Below are positions 1 through 33,214 of a stretch of DNA of 64,000 bases, piece after piece. Origin of the DNA: Dermanyssus gallinae (lineage: Eukaryota; Arthropoda; Arachnida; Mesostigmata; Dermanyssidae); contig QVRM01003932.1 of the NCBI GenBank assembly GCA_003439945.1, positions 124,001 to 188,000 on the forward strand, written 5' to 3'. Below the pieces are notes generated by a model. The model saw nothing but the letters and a program-made list of their open reading frames with translations. It was not told the origin of the DNA and did not search any database. Each line of letters starts with the position of its first letter. Within the stretch, counting starts at the first letter, position 1. The position numbers were made by a program, and so were the translations under genes.

Positions 1-499
1 GATTGGTCAGCTGTAAATAGTATGGTAAAACCTCGGTATATCTAGAGACTGTGAGGCTTAATTTTTATGAGCAAAAATGTCAAATGATGAGACGAATCAT
101 GACCACGTATGCGACCATAGAAATCGTTGCTATTGACTAGCCATGTAGGCTCCGACAACTTTCTCTACATCAGTAACACCCTAATAGCAGAAACGATCCC
201 ATTGAGCAGAAACTATGTGTGAAGGGTGACTTAAACAAACAAGGAATTTGATCGTCAAGCCCATGTTAGCAAACGAAGTCATTAGATGGAAATATGCATA
301 GGGATCTCTGACTGAATGCCTACGCAAGATACATGCAACATTTCGGTCATATATCAAACAACAACTCAAGTGATTCAAGTCTCAGGTAACTTACGCTTTG
401 CTCAGGGTATAAAATATTCAAGTGACATATTCATCTGGCGTGACACGTCACGTAGTGCGTGTCCGATCAGTCCTCTCGGTGATAGAGCAGGTCATTAAA
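1..499. other. no recognisable feature
   Basis: Ordinary mixed-composition DNA. Short open frames exist on both strands but none has a recognisable motif, splice context or repeat structure. It may include more decayed upstream sequence of the LINE relic that becomes recognisable from about position 500. Confidence 0.4.
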
Positions 500-926
500 C
501 CATTTAGTCCTAAAGCTGCGGAGACCTTGTGCCGTTGCCCGATGCACCAGGGGTTTGCTACTGGTTCTACTGCTGGAAGTAAAAACGCATTCGACAGCCT
601 GCCCTGGAAAATAATCTGGGGCCCACTACTCAAGAAGGGAGTCCCGCCCTATCTGTACCGCACTGTGCACAGCCAGCAACGGGGCAGCGTCTCACAAAGC
701 CCATCGAGTGGCTGCTTTGAGAATCACAATGGCCTATAGGGCAGTCGGCACAGCGGCTGTCTCGTTCTTCTGTCTGGTACAGTCTTCTGAGACTTGAAAA
801 CAATTGAGCGATGCCACTTGTAGGAAGACCCGGCAAGGGACAAGGTGAAGGAAAGAAGTACAACCCTAAACATTTGGCAAACCGAATGAGAATCCATTGC
901 GGATGTAGCGCCCTGACGTACCGGGT
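500..926 (+). pseudogene. R1-like LINE relic, reverse-transcriptase part
   Basis: The plus strand reads KNAFDSLPWKIIWGPLLKK then GVPPYLYRTVHS at about 577-672. This is the RT segment in which R1-group non-LTR elements have 'NAFNSLPW...GVP.YL...(V)HS'. A shifted frame at about 695-745 then gives ALRITMAYRAVGTAA, matching the 'MRI..AYRTVS..A' block that follows in the same group. Several frameshifts and stops show it is dead. The relic resumes at 2458, on the other side of a younger LINE insertion. The clade assignment comes from remembered motif order, not from a search. Confidence 0.65.
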
Positions 927-943
927 CAAGACTCTGCTGATTC
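927..943. repeat. 17-bp target-site duplication, left copy
   Basis: CAAGACTCTGCTGATTC occurs here and again at 2441-2457, exactly bracketing the LINE-A copy. It is a perfect match. Confidence 0.9.
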
Positions 944-1030
944 ATACATATTGTTTATTTCGCAATAATTTTGCATTTCAAGATGGTACATAAATACAAT
1001 ACAATCATCATTATATACAATTTTAACACT

Positions 1031-1693
1031 TTAGCGACCGTCCCACAGGGCAAGAAAGTGCAAAGACCGCCGATGCGACTGGTAGCTCGCTGCGTGGTAT
1101 TTAGCGCATACCTGCGAGCAGAACCGGCAACGACATTGATCGCCAACTTGGTGAAATCCTTGAGTTGAACACACCAAGTGATGATAGCCATGTACAATGT
1201 ACCTTGTGTACACGTGCCGGCTAGTGCATGCCATTCCCTCCCAAAGCTCCCTGGTGAGGTACACATCTAACTGCGCTACCTCAGCCGAGGCCTCGGTCAC
1301 TTTTCCCTGCCACTCCAACAAAAATTGTTGAAGTGGCATTGTAATAGGTGACTTAAGCCTGACTCTGATTATTTCCACTGCCGGTCCGCAACCCGCTAGC
1401 AGGTACACAAAGCGATTCCTTGCCGTCCGCGGCAAGCAAAGAACGCGCTTCATATATATTGTAAAGCATCTTTCTAGCTGCGCAAAATTTGCGGCGGAAA
1501 GATGGCCCCACACCCTGCCAAGGCTGTAGCTCAACATTGGCACAATCTTAAGCTCAAAAAAACGCAATGCAGCACTCAGAGACAGTCGTCGAAGATCTCT
1601 CACCTCTGTGTGAATAGAGGCAATAGCCGCCCGACACCTGTCGTCGATGTGCTTGGTAAAGGTCGTTCCCGTATAGTGCAGTCTCAGACCCAA
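1031..1693 (-). pseudogene. LINE-A C-terminal region after a -1 frameshift
   Basis: This continues the RT polypeptide in another frame. It begins with LGLRLHYTGTTFTKHIDD, the expected continuation of the thumb region, and runs through RTARNRFVYLLAG to a C-terminal module with HGYHHLVC and CRCRFCSQVC, a Cys/His cluster like the zinc-knuckle ends of many LINE ORF2 proteins. The same module recurs in the relics at 46150-46430 and 23069-23485. It stops at 1031, followed by an AT-rich 3' untranslated tail. It would not be translated as drawn; it is the second half of one broken gene. Confidence 0.8.
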
Positions 1694-2433
1694 ATACGGG
1701 AAGGAGTTGACAAACTCCAGCGGTTGGCCACAGCAGGGTATTCGTCTGCTGCAGCCAATCGACCCCCACGGCGAAACTTAATGGCTTTCGTCTTCCGCGA
1801 ATTTATTTGTAGGCCCCTACGGTGAAGGTAACCTTCTACGTCGCCGACAATACGACGAATGGCACCGCGGTCCCGGTGGGCCACTACTATGTCATCCGCG
1901 TACATAACGACGACGGCGTTTCTAAACTCCTTCCGCACGTGGCGGGCTAAGTCTGCAATGAGCAAAGAGAAGGCTAGGCAACTGAGAGGGTCCCCTTGAG
2001 GGGTCCCTACGTTTTGCCTCAGCTGCAAGGTGTCTTCGCCCCTTATGTTTACTTCAAGGCGGTCTTCAGCAAAGAAGCTGGAGAGCACTCGTAGAAAAGA
2101 ACCACCCACCCCAGCATGTCGAAATGAATCGACTAGTAAGTGACGGGGAGCTTTGTCGAAGGCCTTGACACAATCAATAAAGACGGCGTACAAGTGGCCC
2201 CCGGGCACAGCCAACACCCGCTCAACTTCCGACTGGAGTACGTGGATCGCGTCCTGTGTACCTCGACCCTTCCTGAATCCGAATTGCTCCGGAGGTAGGG
2301 TCTTCTCCACAGTTGGAAACACCCTCGAGATAATCAACTTGGCGAAGATTTTCTTAAGAGTGCGTTCCGACGCGATACCCCGGTAGAGATTTGGATCGTC
2401 CACGTTGTCACCGTATTTGCCCTTGAATAGCAT
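1684..2433 (-). pseudogene. LINE-A reverse transcriptase domain (5'-truncated)
   Basis: The translation contains RT blocks in order: LPPEQFGFRKGRGTQDAI, AVFIDCVKAFDKAPRHLL, VGTPQGDPLSCLAFSLLIADL and the catalytic VVVMYADDIVVAH (YADD codons at 1891-1902), then INSRKTKAIKFRRGG. The catalytic aspartates are intact. The N-terminal endonuclease is missing because the copy is truncated. The frame ends early at 1684 because one base has been lost near 1702; an older relative at 45650-45700 keeps that base. The start at 2433 is just the first convenient codon inside a truncated domain, not a real start. Confidence 0.85.
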
Positions 2434-2440
2434 TCAAGGG

Positions 2441-2457
2441 CAAGACTCTGCTGATTC
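2441..2457. repeat. 17-bp target-site duplication, right copy
   Basis: Perfect repeat of 927-943, at the truncated 5' end of the LINE-A copy. Confidence 0.9.
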
Positions 2458-2960
2458 CGGATATCAGAACCTGGGTGAATCGGCCAGATGACCAGTAGAC
2501 GTTCTACATGACTCAGATTCTCACCGGACACGTTGATTTCCAGTCGTACTTGTTCAGAATTAGAGAAGCCACATCCCCGTCCTGCAAGTACTGCCAAAGC
2601 AAAACCGAGGACACGCCTGAACATACTAAACATCTTGTGGCGCGTGTCCGGCATGGGACTATCGAGAAAATATTGCGCACCAAATAGAAGAAAAACCGTT
2701 TTTACATGACAAGATCCCGCCGAATATCCTGGGACGGCTAGACTAGCTTCAACTACACTCCCCCTCCGATCGTTTGATGTTATGCTTATGGAGTTCCCGA
2801 GCGGATGCGGTAATGGGAATATGACTGTTTTTGTAATGGGTTGGATCCCTACCCAACTTGTCTACTCTTGCAGATGGGTTTCTTCCCGTGGTGCCGTCAG
2901 GGTCTACGTACCGCATTTATCAGTTAGGCATCTGAAAAACCGACCAGACAGAGCACTCAT
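2458..2960 (+). pseudogene. R1-like LINE relic, C-terminal part
   Basis: Continues the relic from 500-926. The frame reads PDIRTWVNRP, then MTQILTGHVDFQSYLFRI, then SPSCKYC and EDTPEH. This is the 'LIPDI..W..R...F...Q.LTGHG.F..YL...SP.C.YC...ED..H' end block of R1-like ORF2 proteins. One stop codon lies between WVNRP and MTQILTG. If LINE-A and one duplication copy are removed, KTLLI (before the insertion) joins PDIRTW in the same frame. Weak coding-like sequence continues to about 2960. Confidence 0.75.
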
Positions 2961-3305
2961 TGCGAAATAATGTGCTAAAACTGCTCAGAAACTCATCGAC
3001 CACTGACGAGCACGTTGGTTACTCTCGGCACAACGGCAAATCCCACATCTAATACCAGCCCAAGTTAAACAAAATCAATAAAATGTAAGAAAGCCAAAGT
3101 TCGTCAGGTTCAAAAATTGCCAATTATCACACTCTTCGAAAGAGCTACTACAGCATTGCAGCTGGTACAAGTTCGTCAGTAAATTAAGAACCCAAATAAG
3201 TCATTGTCCGTTCGTCGACAATTTCCCTATTGAAATGCGCGATCACTTGAAACGCGATACAGGTACACATCATGTGACTGGCGATGTGCAGACGCCACTT
3301 ACGAG

Positions 3306-3346
<41 letters not shown>

Positions 3347-3412
3347 TGTATTTTTTACATTGATGTCACATTAACTTGAATTTGATTAAGCATACAAAGG
3401 GAGCGACAATTG

Positions 3413-3454
<42 letters not shown>

Positions 3455-4180
3455 GATGAAATAAAGGGAATAGTCCGCGAAAACTAGAGGAAAAAGCTTT
3501 CAAACACTTTCACGATTAGTGGCACTACGCGACGTCGTAATTGTGGTAGTGATTTTGAACTGAAGGTACGCCATTATGACACGAAATCAAATGTAATTTG
3601 CTACTCTGGGTGTGAAGTTGCAATGCAGTAGTTAAAGTCCAGCAAAACGTTTATTCGTTTCTAGTTGTTTGTTTTTAATTTCAAAGTGTGGGCGACCTGC
3701 TGACGACTCATTCGGAATTGATTCTCAGGCCTCGAATGTCGTCGAACTAACGTTGTCTGTTCATTGCATGACAGACCAGAAAACACGACGAATTTTACGT
3801 GCTCAGTTTATCTACATTATAGTTCCAAGGTAACAATATGTGTACTTCAAGAGTAGAATGCCTATTACTTCGATTAGTACACCAGGTGCCCCGACAAGGC
3901 CACAATCTACCCCAGCTACCTATCTACAATTTTTCTTAACTTCTAACAGCTCTTCTTTTGTAAACCAGGATCGTAAACATTTGTTAGCTAACGATGTCGA
4001 CTTTCTTTATGCTCGACTATTTTGCGTTTGTTGTTCTCAGTGTATCCGAGATAGTACGATATCGCTCGACAGTTCTCAGCATAATCATACAGAGACTGAT
4101 TAGGATTAGTTCGATGATGATTGCGATATTAGAACTGTCGGAAACCGACTCATTGTGTGAGTCTTTGAGTGGTCGCGCAT
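2961..4180. other. no gene seen; two AT microsatellites
   Basis: Intergenic. It holds (TA)n tracts at 3308-3342 and 3416-3451. An open frame on + at 3840-4103 (87 codons, Ser/Thr/Pro-containing) has no recognisable domain and is not called. Confidence 0.5.
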
Positions 4181-4772
4181 CGAGCGCGCCCTAAATAATG
4201 GGAGACTCATCATCATCATCATCATTATTTCCCAAATGACGTCGCGTCCGCGATTACGTACCCCACGTCCTGGATGATCTCTTTCATTTTCTGTTCGCAC
4301 GATTCGTGTGCCGACGGGCGACGTTGCACCGTATCGAGAATCGACTCGATCCCCTTGTACACGGAGGGCGGCATCTTCGACACTGTTCGGGTTGTTTTTC
4401 TTTTGTTTTTTTTTCTTCTTCTTGTTATCGATTTCTGCTCTGCCTAATAACCAACCCCCTTGGTGACCTCCTGTTCAGCGAGATGCGAAGTAACGCAACG
4501 CAACGCAATGCCGCCACCACCACGCTGTGCTACTACAGAGTTTCTAACCGTTTTTCGTCACACGGTTGCAATTGTTGTTTGAATAAAACCAGTACAATAA
4601 AAACGGTACCCGCACCGAGAAAGCCAACACAGAACAACAGCAGCACCGGCAGCACCAGCAGAACAACAACGGTTTGCGCGGGCTGATCGTTTGTGATTGT
4701 TTATCTCGCCCAGTTTCTGCTTCCGAAGTGGCGGCTCGCGTTCGAACTACGCAGACACCCTACCGCCTATCA

Positions 4773-5076
4773 TCATTATCATTGTTGTTGTTGTTGTTCT
4801 TGTTGTTGCCGGTTAGTGTTTTGTTGCCGCTGTTGTTGTTGCTGTTATTTTGTTTATTGCTGCTTTTGTTGTTGTTGTTGTTGTTGTCGTCGTCGTTGTT
4901 GTTATTCTGATTGTTGTTGTTGTAGTGTTTGGTGTCGTCATCGTTGTCGTTGTTGTGTTTGTTGCTGCTGTTGTTCTTATCGTTGTTGTTATTGTTGTTG
5001 CTGTTGTTGTTGCTGTTGTTGTTGTTGCTGTTGCTGTTGTTGTTGCTGTTGTTGTTGTTGTTGCTGTTGTTAGTGG
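4773..5076. repeat. (GTT)n microsatellite, about 300 bp, interrupted
   Basis: Nearly continuous TTG/GTT triplets with occasional GTC, GCT and TAT. Open in several frames only because the triplet repeat lacks stops. Confidence 0.95.
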
Positions 5077-5627
5077 CCAGCAGACACAAGCGCCACGGTT
5101 GCCGTTCCTTCCTTGGACAGAAAGACACCTTTTGGCGGGCTCCGTTCGTTCAAATAAAGCACCAACGAATCATGGATGAATGAACCAACGAATCAGTACT
5201 TCAAACTGTCTCCGCCGCTGCCGTCGTCTGCTATGACATCATTTTTATTTTGTGCGTCTGTTCGGTCGTAATACGCACGACGATGTTACTACTTACCGCA
5301 AGAAATTGCGAATCAGTTCGAGATGATTCTCGTAAGAGATGTGGTAGATAGATAGACAACTCGTGATACCTTGACCGCTCTCGTTCTCTCTCTAGTTTAA
5401 AATGTTTTTTTTTTTTTTTTGCCAAGAAACACTATTATTTTACTCTATAGACAACCTCTGTCAACAGCTAAAAGATTACTTGTGATTGGTAACTTTGCAG
5501 AAAGAATAATGCATTGCAGTTGTAAGGATCATATGCAGACAGTATGGCAGCTATGCTTGAAATCGCCAAACGGCGAAACACACCACCGAGGGTAGTGTGT
5601 TTCGTGTTGCACAGTACTTCCTACAGG

Positions 5628-5660
5628 ATATATATGTATATATATATTGATATATATGTA

Positions 5661-5691
<31 letters not shown>

Positions 5692-5717
5692 ATATATATA
5701 TATATATATATATATAT
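5628..5717. repeat. (TA)n compound microsatellite
   Basis: Alternating TA with TG and AA interruptions, including a short inverted arrangement. Confidence 0.95.
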
Positions 5718-6068
5718 TACTAGCCTACGTGAGATATGAGTCATCCCATTGAAGCGATTAGGGTCTATTTTCGTTTGGCTGGTCGGACAAAGAAAGAAAG
5801 AAAGCGAACTGCGCATCGGACCATTTATTGGTTATCTATTACGCCTACCACAACCACAACCAATAGCTCTGCAACTATGGCTACCGCTATATAATGCGTA
5901 CGCGGACAAGTTACACAAAGAGAACGCCAGCCATACATACGCATTGCCGTACGCGGCCCCGTATATCGCCGTAGCTTATTTAATTTCATGAAAGACGAGG
6001 AAAAATAGTGAAACAAACTGAATGATTAACGCTATCGTCATGGATGATGACGCCACTTTGTCCCCTCG

Positions 6069-6088
6069 CCCCCCCCCCCCCCCCCCGC
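6069..6088. repeat. poly-C tract
   Basis: A run of about 20 C residues, so G20 on the minus strand, which could form a G-quadruplex. Its length is prone to assembly error. Confidence 0.85.
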
Positions 6089-6337
6089 CACATACAATTA
6101 GCACCGCGACCATTTAATGATAATAATAATAATAATAATATTAACAATAACTTCCACTACATACTGAACGTGCGACGTGTTCCCGTTGTTATTACATAGC
6201 AGTGTTTGTACATCCGCTAACTAAACCCTAATTCACAACTAACAACTCATCTACCCAATCAAACTGACTTTGCGTGATTGACTGGCTCTTGTTGCTACTG
6301 CTACTAGAGCTTGATTCACCCATTATCAGCCTCAAAT

Positions 6338-6373
<36 letters not shown>

Positions 6374-6498
6374 TATAAATATATTTATATATAATAATAT
6401 ATATAATAAATAATATATATATATAAATATATATATATATAAATGCCTGTAATTCATTTGTATATATATATATATACTATAAATGTCTGTGTTTCATT

Positions 6499-6530
<32 letters not shown>
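6338..6530. repeat. (TA)n cluster
   Basis: Several TA tracts separated by AT-only spacers and by two near-identical spacers ending in TTCATTTG (about 6443-6460 and 6481-6500). This suggests local duplication. Confidence 0.9.
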
Positions 6531-6532
<2 letters not shown>

Positions 6533-6791
6533 AAACACAGGCGTTGTTGTTCTATTCCACTTTACTCTACGATCCGTTGTCGTTCCATGATGCATGACAT
6601 GACTTGACACGAGACCAGAGAGAGAGAGAGAGAGAGACTCACTCGCTTGTGCACTGTGGCGCCCTCTGGCGGTGCCGGTCGTCTAGTAGGAGGAGCCGCA
6701 GAGGCAGAGAGAGACAGGGAGGGGGAGAGGGCGAAATACAGCGAAGTAAGACAAGAGTGATCCGTGAAATGCAAATGGCTGTAACAAATAC

Positions 6792-6816
6792 TTAATAATA
6801 AAACTAATAATAACAA

Positions 6817-6860
<44 letters not shown>

Positions 6861-6862
6861 GT
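6792..6862. repeat. (TAA)n microsatellite
   Basis: AAT/TAA triplets over about 70 bp, followed by an A/G-rich stretch. Confidence 0.95.
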
Positions 6863-7056
6863 AAGAAGAAGAAAAAGGTGAAGAAGGAGAACAAAAAGAA
6901 ACACATTTTCAAAAATCATACGATAATGCTGCTGTTGCTGTTGACGATGATGATAATGGTGACAATGGTGATGGAGTGAATAATCTACGTAGTAATAGTT
7001 AGTCGTCATCGTCGGTATCGTTGTCAATCAACAACTTAGCAACCAGACGGACGTAT

Positions 7057-7185
7057 GGGCACAACAACAACAACATCAGCAACAACAGCTACAACAACAA
7101 CAGCAACAACAGCTACAACAACAACAACAGCATCATCAGCAACAACAGCAGCAGCATCAAGAACAAGAACAACAACAACGATAAC
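7057..7185. repeat. (CAA/CAG)n microsatellite
   Basis: CAA triplets with CAG and CAT interspersed. Open as polyN/Q/T in all three frames, hence not treated as coding. Confidence 0.95.
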
Positions 7186-7335
7186 AAGAGAGTGCGGCTG
7201 ACGGGTGGCGGTTGAATTGATGGGAGAGGCGGCGGCGCTGTTATAACTGGCTGATTCTGCTGCTGCTGCTACCATCACCACAACCACCACAACCATCACA
7301 ATCACCCCTATTGGCTTCTGGCTAAACTCTTGAAC

Positions 7336-7463
7336 GACGACGACGACGACGACGACGACAACAACAACAACAACAACAACAATAACAACAACAACGACGA
7401 CGACAACAACAACAACGATAACAGCAAAAACACCACCACCACCACCACCACCACCATCGCCAC
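7336..7463. repeat. compound ACG/ACA/ACC triplet array
   Basis: Blocks of ACG, then ACA, then ACC triplets in succession. Confidence 0.95.
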
Positions 7464-8316
7464 CAGTAGTAGTACACCAGTTTGTAGGGGACGCTTGAAA
7501 AGCTCGGCCGGCTTGAGGCAGATTGGCATTTAGCTACCTACGGACGGAGGAGAGGCAGCAACAACAACAGCAGCAGCAACAGCGGCATCTGTAGCAACAG
7601 ATACGGACGTATGAACGTCGGCAGTACGCAGAGAGACGCACGCAGAGAACGAACGCAGTATTCTTCATTGTCGTCGTGGTCGAATTGCAAATTCATAGTG
7701 AGAGGAACGCGTGTTGTCTGTGTTTGGCATCATCATTCTCATCATCGTCGACATCATCGAGCCATCGTTAGCATCGTCGTAACTGTCGTAACTGTCGTAA
7801 TCGGTAACCGTCATTATTGTCGACACAACGTCATTGTCAACATTGTCCATTCGGCCCCGGGCTGTTCCTGACGGGGTGACCTGACCTGTACGCCAGTAGG
7901 TGATAGACTACAACTTACAACAACTACTACCTCTCAGTTCGATTGCTGAGCGATTGCCAGCGAACCAGTTGTTGTTGTTGTTGTAGTTGTTGTTGTTGTT
8001 CTTGTTGTTACTACCACGTTCCCGCAGGTGCAGCTGCAGCACATTGGTGTTGGCTAACAAGAACACAACGAGAGAACATTCACTCACTCGTCTTCATGAT
8101 TCAGTGCTAGAGAAACTGCCAGCCGATATCGATACAACTCAAATACCACGATCATCATCTTCACCACCAGGACTAAAAGCAGACAAAACACATCAAGAAC
8201 TGCCATAGCAGCAGCAGCAACAACAGCAAGGAATCAAGAGAAACCTCGACTTCAATAGGCTTCATCTCGTTGACCGACCGACCGATCGATCGATTGATCC
8301 ATCTTCCAGCTTCGGC

Positions 8317-30022
<21,706 letters not shown>

Positions 30023-30300
30023 TGCAACACCAGGACATCTTGTCTAGGACAGAGACATCCAGCGCCTAAGTTGGTGGGCAGCCCAGCACGCCTGTTCAGT
30101 GCGCCACTTTTGTCGTCTAACCATACACTGATCACACATTTACATTCGAGTAGCAAGCGGTTTCGATCTGCATCGGGCTATATGGAATCCGCATTCGCAA
30201 GCTCTGGAATCATAAAATTGATAGCTCCCCGTGGCTCAACAACCTGCCTGGCACGAGCTGTTCTAGGTGGAGTGAGCTGACTATGGCTGGATCTTAAGAG

Positions 30301-30368
<68 letters not shown>

Positions 30369-31278
30369 CACATATACATATATATACATACATACATAAA
30401 TAAGCTAGTGTACAAGCTAGTAGTAGTAGTACAACATCGAATCATGTCGGCTGCGATGGTCTGTGGCTTTGTCATCGGTCATTCGTGTTAGCTGGCCTGG
30501 CTGAAATCGACATTTGCGGCGGTCTCCATTCTTTACTTGGTAGTAGTACCTCATCGTCGACTGGGGTTCTGAACAGTCTGTTTGAATTCTTTGCTCCTAA
30601 TTAGCAGGGCTCACTGTTTTTCCTGTTTGCCGCTGCATCTTCCGAGACCGACCAGCTTGTCGATGCAAATCTTATCATGTGATAGAAAATAAGAACAAGT
30701 TATTATTGTAGCTTTGATATGAACCATAATGAAACCCGTTCACACCGAAACACACAGACGGACTCCCCCCCCCCCCCCTCCCCGACGCCCCCCCATAAGT
30801 GTACGTGCCTTTCGTCCATCCCGTTTCGTTTTGTCGTGAATGCTTGACTGTCGATGTACGGGGGCATGCGACCATTTCATTCGGCGCTGGTCTCGTCGAG
30901 CACGCGACGGCCAGCGTTCGGCGCGCACGGCCGTCCGACCGTTTGGCGACGGATCATGACAGCGACTCTAGTCGTCAAACTGTGGTATCTTAGTGTGGTT
31001 GCGATCTATGGCAATCATCGCGGACGCGTTACGGGATTCAACAAGGGGACGCTACTTAGCGGCACGGAACTTCCTGGATGGAAGAAGCGGAAAATAGGAA
31101 GGAGCGCTCTCACTCACGCATAGCCGCTTCTCGGCAAAAAGTAGCAGCGAATGGCGGGAACTACGTCCTTCTCCACTACTTCTAGCTCAAATCTGTTACT
31201 GTAGCGATCGCTGTATTCTCATAAACTAACAACAGTAGAACAACAGGAGAATGATTTCTATTCTTACAACGATTTCCT
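30023..31278 (+). other. probable LAMP 3' UTR with (TA)n tract
   Basis: No AATAAA was found until 31279, so a 3' UTR of about 1.3 kb is inferred. It includes a (TA)n tract at 30306-30364 running into a TACA-rich stretch to about 30400, and C-rich runs at about 30766-30795. Confidence 0.45.
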
Positions 31279-31284
31279 AATAAA
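31279..31284 (+). terminator. candidate polyadenylation signal AATAAA for LAMP
   Basis: The first AATAAA found downstream of the LAMP stop codon. A T/G-rich stretch follows at about 31310-31335. Confidence 0.4.
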
Positions 31285-33214
31285 GTTATCACGAATTAAA
31301 GATTGATTTGCATCTTGTTCCATGTTTTGTGCTAGGACACCCTACACTGGTACGGTTACAATTAGTCGATGTCTTTCATTTAAACGATTAGGATTAAGTT
31401 TAGTGAAAACAGGAGTACGGTTTGGTATAACCACTTAAACGTAAAAGTAAAATACAATGAAAGGCAAGCGGCTTAAACGGATATATATATAGCGTAGCTG
31501 TACTCATGAGTAAACGTTCGGATATGGCTGAATGGTAAATGGTCGTGCTCTATATCTAAGTAGACAGGATATGTATAGGACCGCGATAGTTGTATCGTTG
31601 TTGTAGATAAAGCCTGCATTACAGCAAAGCGGCGATGATGATAATGGCTACAGCGGCAGCATAAGCATATAGAGTACGGTTACCTACTAGACTCATTTAT
31701 GCTCTGTTCAGTGAACACAATTGCGACCTAGTTGCATAACTACGGTGAGAGGGAGGGGTCGGAAGTTAAATAGGTGTGTGATCATGGATTGATGCTAATC
31801 TAATTATTGATATAAAAAGAAAACCACAAAATGTTTAATTAACTGTATACGCTACCTTATGAACAGATAGTAGTAAACACGAAGTAAACTATTCTGACAG
31901 CCCATACTATAAATGGCTTCGACATACGCAGACTTAACAATATTGTCTCGCGAATTAGAAGTTAATCTGAGCACTTGAAGACTTATCGGTACATTTATAA
32001 CAACTTTTCAGTGCTGTATAAAGAGCTACATAATTTACAGCCGCCTATATATTTTCGCTCACCAGTAAGCAATAAGCTGCTAACACATGTACATGCATTG
32101 TAACGAAGCGTGTCGAGCTAAATTTCTTAGTTTTCGTCACCATTATAAAGATTAATTATGAATTACAAGTACATTTCTCAATGACGTTTTTTCAAATATT
32201 AATACAAGCTTATTCGCTTGGCCATTATTCCAATAATGCACTCGATGGTATGACGAAGATTATGACTGATTCAAACGATATTAGAACTGGCTGTCTTAGA
32301 ACTGTGCAGGTAACTTGGTAAATAAAGTGGAATATTTTCACATATAAACGTGCAGTTATTTTCGCTTTCAGTATGAATTATTTACGTTGTTGGAGTCCTA
32401 TGCTGTGGGTACGCAATCAGAGGGGAAATGAGGTATGCTACACTCCACCTACTCGAATAACGGTTAATAAAGTGGATGCTCGAACATCTGAAGAACTACG
32501 GCATTCTGTTAAAATAATCAGCCAGTATGCATTGGCCCTTTGCTATAACTCTAAAATATTTAGTAAATGTTTTAAATCATTTAGTTATACATAAGGTTAA
32601 AAATGTTGACTCGAGACTCAGTGTATAATATTTTGTACGCTGGTGCGTTGTTTCCGTTGCTATATACCTAGACAGTATCGGAGTTTTGTAAAATATATGC
32701 AATGTCCAGTTAGCCGAAATCCCAGCATGCTCTTTTTAATAGGAACTGTCTGAACGGTTACGTATTAATTGCACCATACGCCACCAACGTTCTACTGGTG
32801 TTGCCAATCGACGAAGGAGTCGCAGATTTAGGTTTATTCTCGTCTTGAAGGAAGGAGACAATCTGTAGATATTATGCGCTTTTTTATGGCATTTGGGGTT
32901 GAGCGTCGCCTTTTCCAAACTGTCTTGTATCATGAGAATCTGATTTGTTTCGGTCTTGACCACTATTACATACAATCAGGTGTTTTGCCTTTTTTTAGAG
33001 CGATGCTACCACTATGCAAGCCCCTCACTATTTTGGTCCTTAAGGTGCGAAAGCGTGATTCTACTCAACCTGAAAATATTGGCGTCGATGCTTCACGCGT
33101 CGGCTAGCCAGCAAATCAGATCAGGGTAGACGCAATGCCCAATATTAGTAGATAAATGAGTCCTAAAGGCAGGTCTGTTTGCTCGAATCAATCCAGACAA
33201 ATTGTCAATCAAAT
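31285..33214. other. no gene seen
   Basis: AT-rich intergenic DNA without recognisable coding motifs or repeats. Short frames at 32373-32594 and 32736-33107 have no known pattern. Confidence 0.5.

Larger units (their letters stand above)
944..2440 (-). mobile_element. LINE-A, 5'-truncated non-LTR retrotransposon copy
   Basis: An insertion of about 1.5 kb on the minus strand. Its 5' end is cut off at 2440, inside the RT domain, and its 3' end lies at 944. The 17-bp flanking duplication is typical of target-primed reverse transcription. Inside are most of an RT domain, a C-terminal region with a cysteine/histidine cluster, and an AT-rich 3' tail between 944 and 1030. It interrupts an R1-like LINE relic: removing one duplication copy plus the insert rejoins that relic's frame. 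A related, older and rearranged copy lies at 45570-46790. The clade is not resolved. Confidence 0.88.
4181..8316. other. simple-sequence-rich region upstream of the LAMP gene
   Basis: No coding exon is recognised. It is dominated by trinucleotide and AT repeats listed separately, plus a CAT run (4208-4229), a C20 run near 6069, a GA run (6618-6638) and CAG-rich stretches just before the LAMP start (8208-8230). The LAMP promoter and 5' UTR must lie here, but no start site can be placed from sequence alone. Confidence 0.5.

Noticed and set aside
4674..5183. Long open frames rich in Leu, Val, Cys or Asn
   Set aside because: All are translations of the (GTT)n array, which is stop-free in most frames on both strands. 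No non-repeat flank supports coding.
6562..7533. Poly-Leu/Asn/Thr/Asp frames
   Set aside because: These are microsatellite translations with the same explanation; opposite-strand frames are equally long.
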